From assembly GCA_002431965.1 (NCBI GenBank), contig DJEW01000014.1:1-63758 (forward strand): a stretch of DNA of 63,758 bases, given 5' to 3'. This document shows, piece by piece, positions 33,252 to 41,662 of this stretch. The DNA is from Clostridiales bacterium UBA5888. Its GTDB lineage: Bacteria; Bacillota; Clostridia; Oscillospirales; Oscillospiraceae. A program made the translations under genes and the position numbers. The stretch's first letter is position 1. Every line of letters starts with the position of its first letter. The notes beneath the pieces were generated by a model that did no database searches, had not been told where the DNA came from, and worked only from the letters and a program-made list of their open reading frames with translations.

Positions 33252-34102
33252 TAGTTGTTGCCTCCTTCCTTAGCGGGGGCTGCCGGACGCGGTCCGCGGT
33301 TGTAGCCGCCCTGGCCGGCAGGACGATTGCCGTAGCCGCCCTGACGGCGGTCGCCGCCGCTGCGGTTGTCGCGGTTGTAGCCGCGGCGGTCGCCCTGACG
33401 GCGGTCGTCTCTGCGGCGGCGCTCGCCTGCGGGCTTGCTCAGATCCATGGTGCGCGGAGTGGTGCGCAGGGTCTGGGAAAGGACCTCGCCTTTGTAGATC
33501 CAGACCTTGACGCCGATACGGCCGTAGGTCGTGTTCGCCTCGGCAAAGCCGTAGTCGATGTCGGCACGGATGGTCTGAAGAGGAATGGTACCCTCGTGGT
33601 AGCATTCGCTTCTCGCTATCTCGGCGCCGCCAAGGCGGCCGCCGCACTTGACCTTGATGCCGCGCGCGCCCAATCTCATGGCGCGACCCATGGCGTTCTT
33701 CATCGCACGGCGGAAGCCGATGCGCTTTTCAAGCTGCTGCGCGATATTCTCGGCAACGAGCTGGGCGTTGGTATCGGGGGTGCGAACCTCAACGATGGAG
33801 AGGGCGACGGGCTTGCCGATCATCTTCTCGACCTCGAGGCGCAGGCGCTCTATCTCCGCGCCGCCCTTGCCGATGACGACGCCGGGGCGGGAGCAGTGGA
33901 TATAGATGCGGACCTTTGCGGAATCGCGCTCTATCTCAATGGTGGGAACACCGGCGGAATAGAGGGTCTTCTTGAGGAATTTGCGGATTTTGTAATCTTC
34001 GACTATAAGATCGCCGACCTTGTCCTCTCTGGCGTACCAGCGGGAATCCCAGTCCTTTATAACACCGACGCGCAGTCCGTGAGGATTAACTTTCTGTCCC
34101 AT
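33251..34102 (-). CDS. rpsC: 30S ribosomal protein S3 with long Arg/Gly tail
   Basis: Small-subunit protein at the mRNA entry channel with helicase activity. Residues 1-215 are canonical: GQKVNPHGLRVGVIKDWDSR, the KH loop VVIGKGGAEIERL and the C-terminal domain AEIARSECYHEGTIPLQ. The total of 283 residues exceeds the usual 210-230 because of a low-complexity tail of about 65 residues rich in Arg, Gly, Asn and Gln with repeated RRQGG/RGGY-like units. The tail resembles RNA-binding RGG boxes. Confidence 0.95.
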   Translation of the reverse strand: MGQKVNPHGLRVGVIKDWDSRWYAREDKVGDLIVEDYKIRKFLKKTLYSAGVPTIEIERDSAKVRIYIHCSRPGVVIGKGGAEIERLRLEVEKMIGKPVALSIVEVRTPDTNAQLVAENIAQQLEKRIGFRRAMKNAMGRAMRLGARGIKVKCGGRLGGAEIARSECYHEGTIPLQTIRADIDYGFAEANTTYGRIGVKVWIYKGEVLSQTLRTTPRTMDLSKPAGERRRRDDRRQGDRRGYNRDNRSGGDRRQGGYGNRPAGQGGYNRGPRPAAPAKEGGNN

Positions 34103-34119
34103 AATTCTGCCTCCTTCCC

Positions 34120-34467
34120 TCAGTCTCTCTCAGCCACAGCGATCATGATGTGGCTGGTGCGCTTGTTTATACGGTACATACGACCCTGTGCTCTCGGCAT
34201 GCCCCTCTTGAGGATAGGACCTGCGTTGGCATAGGTCTGGCAGACGTAGAGCTTTTCGGGATCCATCTCAAAATTGTTCTCGGCGTTTGCCATGGCGCTC
34301 TTGAGCACCTTGATCATCAGCTCGCAGCCGGCCTTGGGAGTGTTCTCCATCAGAGCCATTGCGACGTTCGCGTCCTTGCCGCGGATCATGTTGCAGATGA
34401 TTTCAACCTTGCGGGGAGAAATACGGGCGTATTTGTGCTCCGCACGGGCAATTTTTTTCTCGTCCAT
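34120..34467 (-). CDS. rplV: 50S ribosomal protein L22
   Basis: 115 residues with a beta-hairpin that lines the exit tunnel (GPILKRGMPRAQGRMYRINK). It starts EHKYARISPRKVEIICNMI. It lies between rpsS and rpsC. Confidence 0.96.
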   Translation of the reverse strand: MDEKKIARAEHKYARISPRKVEIICNMIRGKDANVAMALMENTPKAGCELMIKVLKSAMANAENNFEMDPEKLYVCQTYANAGPILKRGMPRAQGRMYRINKRTSHIMIAVAERD

Positions 34468-34479
34468 TTTTTCTCCTCC

Positions 34480-34752
34480 TTACTTACCGGTCTTGCCGCC
34501 GGAATGACCGCGGAAAGTACGGGTCGGGGCGAACTCGCCCAGCTTGTGACCGACCATATCCTCGGTGACATACACGGGAACATGACGGCGGCCGTCATGC
34601 ACAGCGATGGTGTGTCCGACGAAGGACGGGAAAATAGTGGAGGCGCGAGACCAAGTCTTGACAACCTGCTTGTTGCCGGTCTTGTTCATTTCATCGACTC
34701 TCTTCAGAAGCTCAGGAGCTGCGAAGGGGCCTTTTTTAACACTTCTGCTCAT
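34480..34752 (-). CDS. rpsS: 30S ribosomal protein S19
   Basis: 90 residues: SRSVKKGPFAAPELLKRVDE, then GHTIAVHDGRRHVPVYVTED and GHKLGEFAPTRTFRGH. A head protein next to S13. Confidence 0.96.
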   Translation of the reverse strand: MSRSVKKGPFAAPELLKRVDEMNKTGNKQVVKTWSRASTIFPSFVGHTIAVHDGRRHVPVYVTEDMVGHKLGEFAPTRTFRGHSGGKTGK

Positions 34753-34767
34753 TGACTAATTCCCTCC

Positions 34768-35604
34768 TTACTTTGCGTTGCGGCGCTTGACTATGAACTT
34801 ATCGGTGCGGTTCTTAGTCTTGCGGGTCTTGTAGCCAAGTGCGGGCTTGCCCCAGGGAGTTACAGGACCGGGACGACCCACAGGAGACTTGCCTTCGCCG
34901 CCGCCGTGGGGGTGATCGCACGGGTTCATGACGGAGCCGCGCACGGTGGGACGGATGCCCATGTGGCGTTTGCGCCCGGCCTTGCCGATGTGGACGTTCG
35001 CGTGGTCAATGTTGCCGACCTGACCGATAGTGGCAAAGCAGTCCATACGCACCTTGCGGTACTCGCCGGACGGGAGGCGCACGGTGGCCATGCCGCCTTC
35101 CTTTGCCATAAGCTGCGCGGCAACGCCCGCAGAGCGGACGAGCTGAGCGCCCTTGCCGGGGTAGAGCTCGATGTTGTGGATGACGGTGCCGACGGGAATG
35201 TTTGCAAGAGGCAGAGCGTTGCCCGGCTTGATGTCGGCCGCGGCGGAAGCCTGAACGGCATCGCCCACGGTGAGACCAACGGGGGCGAGAATGTAGCGGC
35301 GCTCGCCGTCTTCATACTCGACCAGTGCGATAAACGCGCTGCGGTTGGGGTCGTACTCGAGGCGGAGGACCTTTGCGGTCATCTCGCGCTTGCTGCGCTT
35401 GAAGTCGATAACGCGGTACTTCTGGCGGTTGCCGCCGCCCTGGTGGCGGACGGTGATGCGGCCGTAGCTGTTGCGTCCGGCGTTCTTCTTGAGCACCTCG
35501 ACAAGAGACTTCTCAGGCTTGACGTGCTTTTCAACTCCGTCAAAGCCGGAGACAGTCATCTGTCTGCGGGCGGGAGTGGTCGGTCTGTAAGTTTTAATAG
35601 ACAT
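34768..35604 (-). CDS. rplB: 50S ribosomal protein L2
   Basis: 278 residues, needed for subunit joining and peptidyl transfer. The C-terminal signature with the key histidine region is NPCDHPHGGGEGKSPVGRPG. The N-terminal block is RRQMTVSGFDGVEKHVKPEK. Confidence 0.96.
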   Translation of the reverse strand: MSIKTYRPTTPARRQMTVSGFDGVEKHVKPEKSLVEVLKKNAGRNSYGRITVRHQGGGNRQKYRVIDFKRSKREMTAKVLRLEYDPNRSAFIALVEYEDGERRYILAPVGLTVGDAVQASAAADIKPGNALPLANIPVGTVIHNIELYPGKGAQLVRSAGVAAQLMAKEGGMATVRLPSGEYRKVRMDCFATIGQVGNIDHANVHIGKAGRKRHMGIRPTVRGSVMNPCDHPHGGGEGKSPVGRPGPVTPWGKPALGYKTRKTKNRTDKFIVKRRNAK

Positions 35605-35618
35605 TCTTCATTCCCTCC

Positions 35619-35915
35619 TTATGCCATGCCTTCAAACAGCTCAATGTTCTTGGAATCGGCACTGAGCTTCACGACAGCCTTTTTCCAGGAGGCAGTTCTG
35701 CCCATGGGGTAAGCGCCGGTGCGCTTTGCCTTGCCGTGGACATTCGTGGTGGTGACCTTGATGACGGTAACGCCGAAGATCTCCTCGACCGCCTTCTTGA
35801 TCTCTATCTTGTTGGCGTCCTTGGCAACTTCAAAGACGTACTTCTTGATGTCGAGATCCTCCATGGACTGCTCGGTGATGATGGGGCGGATAACTATATC
35901 GTATGCGGTCTTCAT
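35619..35915 (-). CDS. rplW: 50S ribosomal protein L23
   Basis: 98 residues, docking site at the tunnel exit for SRP and trigger factor. It begins MKTAYDIVIRPIITEQSMED and includes KVTTTNVHGKAKRTGAYPMG. It overlaps the rplD stop by one base. Confidence 0.96.
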   Translation of the reverse strand: MKTAYDIVIRPIITEQSMEDLDIKKYVFEVAKDANKIEIKKAVEEIFGVTVIKVTTTNVHGKAKRTGAYPMGRTASWKKAVVKLSADSKNIELFEGMA

Positions 35916-36538
35916 CAGGCGAACACCTCCTCGATCTTTGCAAGGGCAGCCTTATCGACCACCATCTTGCCGCTGGTGAGAATCATATACGGGCTGAGGA
36001 TCGTGGCGATGGTGGTGGTCACGCCGGCGATGTTGCGCGCGGACTTGACAACGTTCTCTTCCACGTTCTCGGTCACGACCAGAGCCTTGCCCTCAACGCC
36101 GACCTTATCAAGGAAGGTCCTGAAGGTCTTGGTCTTGATCTCGTCCATCTTCAGCCCGTCGATGACGATGATCTCATCCTCGGCAGCCTTTGCGGACAGA
36201 GCGGACTTGAGCGCGATGCGCCTGACCTTCTTGTTGAGAGTGTAGCTGTAGTCGCGGGGCTTGGGGGCGAACGCTACGCCGCCGTGCGTCCACACGGGAG
36301 AGCCGGCGTAACCGGCGCGGGCGCGGCCCGTGCCCTTCTGACGCCAGGGCTTTCTTGTGGTGTAGGAAACCTCGCCCTTGGTGAGCGCGCTCTGCGTGCC
36401 CTGACGGCAATTCGCCAGGTGATTCTTGACGGAATCGTGGAGAACGCTCTTGTTCGGCTCAACGCCGAATATGGCCTCGGAGAGCTCGATCTCGCCGATC
36501 TTCTCGCCTGCCATGTTAAAAACTTTTGCAATAGGCAT
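35915..36538 (-). CDS. rplD: 50S ribosomal protein L4
   Basis: 207 residues with an extended tunnel loop (RKPWRQKGTGRARAGYAGSP) and globular domains. In enterobacteria L4 represses its own operon at the S10 leader; whether it does so here is unknown. It lies between rplC and rplW. Confidence 0.96.
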   Translation of the reverse strand: MPIAKVFNMAGEKIGEIELSEAIFGVEPNKSVLHDSVKNHLANCRQGTQSALTKGEVSYTTRKPWRQKGTGRARAGYAGSPVWTHGGVAFAPKPRDYSYTLNKKVRRIALKSALSAKAAEDEIIVIDGLKMDEIKTKTFRTFLDKVGVEGKALVVTENVEENVVKSARNIAGVTTTIATILSPYMILTSGKMVVDKAALAKIEEVFA

Positions 36539-36557
36539 TTATGCTGCTCTCCTTTCT

Positions 36558-37286
36558 TTACTTGGTACGTGCGGAAGCCTTCTGCGGATTGACACGCGCG
36601 GAGGCCTTCTGCGGGTTGAGGCTGATGCCGGCACCCTCGCCCTTCTTGACGGGCTGGGTCTTGACAGTGTCCTTGATGTAGACGATGCTGCCCTTAGGAC
36701 CGGGAACAGCGCCGCGGATGGCGATGAGGTTGAGCTCTGCATCGACCTTGACGACGTCAAGGTTCTGCACAGTGACCTGATCGACGCCCATGTGACCGGC
36801 CTGCTTCTTGCCCGGGAAAATGCGGGAAGGATCGGTGCTCGAGCCCATGGAACCGGCGTGACGGTGAACAGGACCGCCGCCGTGGCTTGTGGGCGTGCGG
36901 CCCTGACCGAAGCGCTTTATAACGCCCGCGTAGCCGTGACCCTTGCTCGTGCCGGTGACATCGACCTTGTCACCCTCTGCGAACATGTCAGCCTTGATAA
37001 CGTCGCCGACCTCAAGCTTGCTGCCGTCGTCAAGACGGAACTCCTTGAGGTGTCTGACCATGCCCACGCCGGCCTTTTCAAGGTGACCCTTCTCAGGCTT
37101 GGTGAGCTTCTTCTCGGTCACTTCCTCGTAACCGAACTGGACTGCCTCATAGCCTTCCTTTTCCTTGGTCATCTTCTGCACGACCACGCACGGTCCTGCT
37201 TCAATGACGGTGACGGGAATGACCTTGCCAGTCTCGTCGAAGATCTGCGTCATGCCGACCTTCCTGCCAATGATGGCTTTCTTCAT
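36558..37286 (-). CDS. rplC: 50S ribosomal protein L3 with duplicated C-terminal repeat
   Basis: Early assembly protein close to the peptidyl transferase centre. The canonical body has KKAIIGRKVGMTQIFDETGK, RFGQGRTPTSHGGGPVHRHA and PGKKQAGHMGVDQVTVQNLD. The 242-residue length exceeds the usual ~210. The extra end contains a tandem octapeptide, NPQKASAR twice (36561-36614), encoded with different synonymous codons. A 156-bp structured spacer precedes the gene. Confidence 0.95.
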   Translation of the reverse strand: MKKAIIGRKVGMTQIFDETGKVIPVTVIEAGPCVVVQKMTKEKEGYEAVQFGYEEVTEKKLTKPEKGHLEKAGVGMVRHLKEFRLDDGSKLEVGDVIKADMFAEGDKVDVTGTSKGHGYAGVIKRFGQGRTPTSHGGGPVHRHAGSMGSSTDPSRIFPGKKQAGHMGVDQVTVQNLDVVKVDAELNLIAIRGAVPGPKGSIVYIKDTVKTQPVKKGEGAGISLNPQKASARVNPQKASARTK

Positions 37287-37442
37287 TTTATTTCCTCCTA
37301 TCGGTTATTGGTTGCCTCGCTTAGCCCGGGGGTCTGCCCGTCCAGAGGCTGGCAACTTAACCCGTCCGCATACGCAAGCTGCGGACAATGGGTCTTTAAC
37401 GTGTACTTCCGGTCAATGATGACCGGCGCGGGGGGATGTGTC
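37287..37442 (-). other. Structured spacer between rpsJ and rplC
   Basis: 156 bases without a coding frame. Two clean hairpins are visible: CCGGTCA/TGACCGG with a 4-base loop (37409-37426) and GTCCGCA/TGCGGAC with a 9-base loop (37364-37386). A further GCCTC/GAGGC pairing is possible near 37314-37350. It ends with the rplC ribosome-binding site TAGGAGG. It may be a leader-type regulatory or processing element. I do not recognise a known riboswitch. Confidence 0.5.
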
Positions 37443-37763
37443 TCAGAGCTTGATCTCGATCTCGACGCCGGCGGGAACCTCGAGGCTCATAAGGGCTTCG
37501 ACGGTCTTCTGGGTCGGGCTCATGATGTCGATGAGACGCTTGTGGGTGCGGCGCTCAAACTGCTCACGGCTGTCCTTGTACTTGTGAACGGCACGGAGGA
37601 TCGTGACGATCTCGGTCTTGGTGGGCAGGGGGATAGGACCGGAAACCTTTGCATCGGTGCGCTTTGCAGCCTCAACTATGGTCTCTGCAGCCTTGTCGAT
37701 GAGCTGATGATCGTACGCCTTGAGGCGGATACGGATCATGTTCTTGTTGGTGGTGCTTGCCAT
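37443..37763 (-). CDS. rpsJ: 30S ribosomal protein S10
   Basis: 106 residues: KNMIRIRLKAYDHQLIDKAA, then GPIPLPTKTEIVTILRAVHK and RRTHKRLIDIMSPTQKTVEA. It also serves as NusE in antitermination. It is the first gene of the leftward superoperon; tuf, fusA, rpsG and rpsL are not upstream here. Confidence 0.96.
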   Translation of the reverse strand: MASTTNKNMIRIRLKAYDHQLIDKAAETIVEAAKRTDAKVSGPIPLPTKTEIVTILRAVHKYKDSREQFERRTHKRLIDIMSPTQKTVEALMSLEVPAGVEIEIKL

Positions 37764-38067
37764 GCTGTTTTCTCCTTTTTTGTACGTTTTTCGGCGGCAT
37801 TGGCTCCGCCATGATTATGCGTACAGATGAAGCCGGATTTCTTATACACACAACCGTGCGTATCAGACCGTGTCCGAAAAACAAACCGGCTTTTCAAGCC
37901 GGCCCTATCCTCCGTCCGCGCGATATACGCGCATATAAGATAGGCTTCAGCCGCCCGATTTCACGCCGGGACGCCCCGGCGCCGGACATACTCCACGGAA
38001 GTTACCTCATGAATTTGAGCAATCTCCCGCTTCTTCGCATAATACGCCCATGCTCTCGCACACGCGC
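37764..38067 (-). promoter_or_regulatory. Structured leader of the S10 superoperon
   Basis: About 300 transcribed bases before rpsJ with no convincing gene. Hairpins on the leftward transcript are GCCGGG/CCCGGC (37965-37980), GCGCG/CGCGC (37918-37932) and the terminator-like CCGGCTT-GAA-AAGCCGG type stem at 37886-37902, which is followed by a U-rich run. The layout fits transcription attenuation of the operon, but no ligand or protein is identified. Confidence 0.55.
37873..37902 (-). terminator. Terminator-like attenuator hairpin in the S10 leader
   Basis: Read leftward, the 37886-37902 stem (CCGGC core extended by A-T pairs) is followed by TTTGTTTTT (complement of 37877-37885). It lies about 165 bases after the predicted start site and about 110 bases before rpsJ. 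Confidence 0.6.
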
Positions 38068-38073
38068 CATATA

Positions 38074-38102
38074 AATATAACAACATATTCGCCATCTGTC
38101 AA
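38074..38102 (-). promoter_or_regulatory. Promoter of the S10-spc-alpha superoperon
   Basis: On the minus strand: TTGACA (complement of 38097-38102), a 17-base spacer and TATATT (complement of 38074-38079). It is close to consensus, as expected for a 16-kb ribosomal operon. Confidence 0.82.
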
Positions 38103-38182
38103 GAAGTTTTTTTTGTTATTTTTGCGGAATCTTCGTATGTATTTCGTCAAAGCCTCCAAACCGCCGTACATCGTCACAGCGC

Positions 38183-38211
38183 TTGTCTTTTCTTCCTCAC
38201 TGTGATATGAT
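38183..38211 (+). promoter_or_regulatory. Candidate promoter of the membrane glycosyltransferase-like gene
   Basis: TTGTCT at 38183-38188, 17 bases, TATGAT at 38206-38211 with an extended TGn. It overlaps the first in-frame ATG of the downstream gene, which argues that translation starts further in. Confidence 0.45.
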
Positions 38212-39607
38212 TCATCCAGTTCTTTCTCAAAATTTCCCCTGGAGGTGTGTTTATATATATAGTTGCAGAGATCTGTCCGGTCAGAGCGGCGTGCGCCGCT
38301 TCTTCTTCGATCCCGACCGGGTCATAATTCTTCTCGTCGCCCTCGCACTTATTGAGCGGATCTGGATGTTCTTTTACATCGGCGCCGGCGTCGTCGGCGA
38401 CAGCGACGACGTCGCCTATATCCGCAGCGGTATAGTCTTCGCGAACACCGGGGTGCTGTCGGTATGGTCGGACTACCCCACGGCGAAGATAATGCCGGGT
38501 ATGCCGGTGCTGTGCGGGATATTCTCCCTCATCTTCGGCGAGGGAGAGGCTTACATCAACGCCCTGCGCTGCTGCATGATCGCGTTCGGCTGCGCAAGCG
38601 TATATGTATTTTATAAATGCTGCTGCGCCATCGTGCCGAAGTGGTACGGCATATTCGCGGCAGCGTCTTTCCTCCTGCCAAACTGGGCATGGTCGGATAA
38701 TAATATTCTCACGGAAGCGCCGTACCTTCTCTTCTACCTGTTGACGCTGTATTATACGTTCCGTATGGGCGAGGAAAGAGAGAAATCTGTGTCGCGCAGC
38801 GACACAGTCGGTTATGTTCTCTCCTTCATGCTGGCACTGATGTTCCGTCCGAATATACTGACGATACCTCTCTTTACGGCGGTATACCTGCTGCTCTTCA
38901 AAAAGCGGCAGGCGAGGACGCTCGTGCGTCCGGCGCTAACGCTGCTGTGTGCGCTGCTTCTCTTCGTTGTCCCGTGGTCACTGCGCAATTACCGTGTCTT
39001 TCACCAGTTCATCCCCATCACGGACGGCGCAGCGAACCCGACGCTTCTCGGCACGTATCAGGGCGAGAGTGCGCCGAAGGATGAGGATCTGGACTACGAG
39101 ACAAATGTGTACGCCGTCATACGTGAAAAATACAGCGAGTATTATGACGAGAACGGTGTAATAAACGATCTTTCCGCGGGCGAAATGCTCGGCGCAGCAA
39201 CAGACAGTCTGAAAGCCGAATACCGCCTGCGCGAGTGGTGGAAGCGCGACCCGAAGGGGCTGCTCTGGGCATATCTTGTCAGCAAGCCCGCATGTATGCT
39301 CAACTGGGTATGGTGCTGGCTGCCGAACCCTCCGCTGTACTACACGCTGCACTATATCAGCTGCGTCAACTTCGCGTGCTGCATACTGTCGGTCGTCCTT
39401 GCGTTCATCGCCCGGCGAAAGCGGGGCATCACTCTCTTCCTTGTTCTCATTTACTGGGTAAACCTTTATATCTTCGCGTTCTCCTTCGCGTCGGAGCGAT
39501 ATTCCGCCATGCTTATGCCGTTTCGCTATATGCTCTGCGCCGTTGGGCTCTATGCCGCGGTGGCGCTTATCCGCGGGCGCCGCGCGAAAAAACGCGCCGC
39601 AGCATGA
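38207..39607 (+). CDS. Polytopic GT-C type glycosyltransferase-like membrane protein (GT39/ArnT-like)
   Basis: About 466 residues with ten or more hydrophobic segments. The first extracellular loop carries the acidic GDSDDVAYI, the position of the catalytic Asp pair in dolichyl/undecaprenyl-phosphate sugar transferases of the PMT/ArnT superfamily. It is followed by GMPVLCGIFSLIFGEGE, a family-like segment. It probably moves a sugar from a lipid carrier to a surface polymer or lipid; donor and acceptor are unknown. The start is uncertain: the frame is open from 38183, the first ATG is 38207, and the best ribosome site GGAGG (38241-38245) has no in-frame ATG/GTG/TTG at proper distance. A GTG at 38291 would still keep every membrane segment. 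Confidence 0.72.
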   Translation: MIHPVLSQNFPWRCVYIYSCRDLSGQSGVRRFFFDPDRVIILLVALALIERIWMFFYIGAGVVGDSDDVAYIRSGIVFANTGVLSVWSDYPTAKIMPGMPVLCGIFSLIFGEGEAYINALRCCMIAFGCASVYVFYKCCCAIVPKWYGIFAAASFLLPNWAWSDNNILTEAPYLLFYLLTLYYTFRMGEEREKSVSRSDTVGYVLSFMLALMFRPNILTIPLFTAVYLLLFKKRQARTLVRPALTLLCALLLFVVPWSLRNYRVFHQFIPITDGAANPTLLGTYQGESAPKDEDLDYETNVYAVIREKYSEYYDENGVINDLSAGEMLGAATDSLKAEYRLREWWKRDPKGLLWAYLVSKPACMLNWVWCWLPNPPLYYTLHYISCVNFACCILSVVLAFIARRKRGITLFLVLIYWVNLYIFAFSFASERYSAMLMPFRYMLCAVGLYAAVALIRGRRAKKRAAA

Positions 39608-39723
39608 CCCGATTTTCTCTTATAGGCGCAGCCGACCGTCAGAGTATTATATGCCAATGTGAAAACTCCAAGCGGCAAAGGCGCCTGATAGGGCAAGACC
39701 CGCCCCAAACCTGACAAGCCGCA

Positions 39724-39756
39724 AAAAATGCTGTCTCTCATAGAAGACAGCATTTT
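39724..39756. terminator. Bidirectional terminator between the membrane protein gene and rny
   Basis: AAAAATGCTGTCT pairs with AGACAGCATTTTT around an eight-base loop. T-runs on both strands serve the two convergent genes. Confidence 0.88.
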
Positions 39757-39767
39757 TAATGTCATTT

Positions 39768-41330
39768 TTACTTTGCGTAGTCAACAGCCTTGGTCTCGCG
39801 CAGAACGTGAACCTTGATCTGACCGGGGTAGGTAAGCTCGTCCTCGATCTTCTTGGCAATGTCGCGCGCAAGCAGAACCATCTGATCCTCGCTGACCTCC
39901 TCGGGCTTTACCATGATGCGTATCTCGCGCCCCGCCTGAATGGCGTAGGAGCTTGCGATGCCGGGGAAGCTCTTGGAGACCTCTTCGAGCTTTTCAAGAC
40001 GCTTGACGTAGTTTTCGATATTCTCGCGTCTTGCGCCGGGACGGGAAGCGGAGATGGCGTCCGCCGCCTGAACAAGGCAGGCGACGACCGTGTGCGGCTC
40101 AACGTCGCCGTGGTGCGCCTCTATCGCGTGGATGACCGCTTCGGATTCCTTATATTTGCGCGCTATGTCCACGCCGATGGTGACGTGGCTGCCCTCGACC
40201 TCGTGGTCGATCGCCTTGCCTATATCGTGCAGAAGACCCGCGCGCTTCGCCGTGGCGACGTCCACGCCAAGCTCCGCAGCGAGAAGCCCTGCGATGTGGG
40301 ACACCTCAATGGAGTGGTTGAGGACATTCTGTCCGTAGCTGGTGCGGTATTTCATACGCCCCAAGAGCTTTATAAGCTCGGGGTGCAGCCCGTGGATGTT
40401 CGTTTCGAACACGGCGCGCTCGCCCTCCGCCTTGATGGTGGCGTTGACCTCGCGCTGTGCCTTGGCGACCATTTCCTCGATACGCGCGGGGTGGATGCGT
40501 CCGTCCTGGATAAGCTTCTCCAGCGCGATGCGCGCGACCTCGCGGCGTACAGGGTCAAAGCTGGAGACGGTGATCGCCTCCGGCGTATCGTCAATGATAA
40601 GATCGCAGCCGGTTAGCGTTTCAATGCTGCGGATGTTGCGGCCCTCGCGCCCGATGATGCGCCCTTTCATCTCGTCGTTGGGGAGAGGTACGACGGAGAC
40701 GGTTATCTCGCTTGCATGGTCGGCGGCGCAGCGCTGGATGGCGGTGGCGATGATCTCTCTTGCGCGTTCGTCCGCCTCTTCCTTGTACTGGGCTTCGACC
40801 TCCTTGACCTTCATCGCCATCTCATGGGTGACGTCGTCGCGGATGTTGGCGATGAGGTAAGCCTTTGCTTCCTCCACGGAGAAGCCGGAGATCTTTTCAA
40901 GCATTTCAAGCTGACTCTTCTTTACAAGAGCGATCTCCTTCTGCTGAGCCTCGGCAGCGGCGATCTTGCTGTTGAGCGTGTCGTTTTTCTTCTCAACCGA
41001 ATCGACCTTTCTGTCAAGCGTCTCTTCCTTCTGCTGCAAGCGGCGTTCCTGCTTCTGCAGCTCGGCGCGGCGCGCCTTCTCCTCCCGCTCATACTCGGAG
41101 CGGGCTTTGTGTATTTCTTCCTTTGCCTCAACGAGAGCTTCCCTTTTCTTGCTCTCTGCACTTTTTATTGACTCATTTATTATACGTTTCGCTTCGTCCT
41201 CCGCGCTGGCAATTTCGCGCTCTGCGACTTTCCTGCGGTAGACGACGCCAAGTATAAATGCGATAGCCGCAGCGGCGGCTATGATAACGATCCACAAAGG
41301 CGTTGGCATAGTAAGTAAACACACCTCCAT
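39768..41330 (-). CDS. rny: Ribonuclease Y
   Basis: Membrane-anchored endoribonuclease that starts bulk mRNA decay in Firmicutes. 520 residues: an N-terminal membrane helix (residues 5-28), a long charged coiled coil (30-200) and a KH domain near 205-270 (GRIIGREGRNIRSIETLTG). The HD domain near 330-430 has the metal motif in LLHDIGKAIDHEVEGSH. All domains are intact. A GGAGG precedes the ATG. A long copy of the dispersed repeat lies 50 bases upstream of the start codon. Confidence 0.96.
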   Translation of the reverse strand: MEVCLLTMPTPLWIVIIAAAAAIAFILGVVYRRKVAEREIASAEDEAKRIINESIKSAESKKREALVEAKEEIHKARSEYEREEKARRAELQKQERRLQQKEETLDRKVDSVEKKNDTLNSKIAAAEAQQKEIALVKKSQLEMLEKISGFSVEEAKAYLIANIRDDVTHEMAMKVKEVEAQYKEEADERAREIIATAIQRCAADHASEITVSVVPLPNDEMKGRIIGREGRNIRSIETLTGCDLIIDDTPEAITVSSFDPVRREVARIALEKLIQDGRIHPARIEEMVAKAQREVNATIKAEGERAVFETNIHGLHPELIKLLGRMKYRTSYGQNVLNHSIEVSHIAGLLAAELGVDVATAKRAGLLHDIGKAIDHEVEGSHVTIGVDIARKYKESEAVIHAIEAHHGDVEPHTVVACLVQAADAISASRPGARRENIENYVKRLEKLEEVSKSFPGIASSYAIQAGREIRIMVKPEEVSEDQMVLLARDIAKKIEDELTYPGQIKVHVLRETKAVDYAK

Positions 41331-41379
41331 TCTTTAAGAATTTTTTGGTGGTTTAACCAGGTATTCAGACTAAATCCAA

Positions 41380-41536
41380 GGCAGCTCCGCATAAGCGGCA
41401 AGAGCAGCCGGTCAGGAAATTCAGGCTCTGATGACGGCACATTTTGCAGGAATACTTCGTGTATTTCAAGAAAGACCGACTGTATCAGGGCACAAATTCC
41501 CCATCGGGTGCCGCAGACGTATTGTGCGGCGCCGCC
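41380..41536. repeat. Dispersed palindromic repeat, long form (copy 3)
   Basis: 157-bp member. The ends match the short copies (GGCAGCTCCGCATAAGCGG at left, GACGTATTGTGCGGCGCCGC plus C at right). The interior shares GATGACGGCAC and GCAGGAATACTTCGTGTATT plus TCAAGAAA with copy 4. The core AATAC-TTCGT-GTATT is itself an inverted repeat. It lies 50 bases upstream of rny. Confidence 0.82.
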
Positions 41537-41640
41537 CTAAATAACAGGGCAGATCACTGCGCGCTTTTCGCCGGACGGTTGTTTCCTCGGAAAAATGCGC
41601 CCTGACGCGCCCTGCAGGTTTTAAAAAGCAATATATCAAG

Positions 41641-41662
41641 GAAGCCTCCCCAAGGCTTCTTT
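41641..41662. terminator. Possible terminator after the peptidase gene
   Basis: GAAGCCT at 41641-41647 pairs with AGGCTTC at 41653-41659. T residues follow on the plus strand. On the leftward strand the T-run is imperfect, so its effect on the peptidase transcript is unsure. Confidence 0.4.

Noticed and set aside
33290..33400. CRISPR-like short repeats
   Set aside because: The repeated GCCGCCCTGACGG-type units are codons of the Arg/Gly-rich S3 tail, not spaced direct repeats. No CRISPR array is present in the window.
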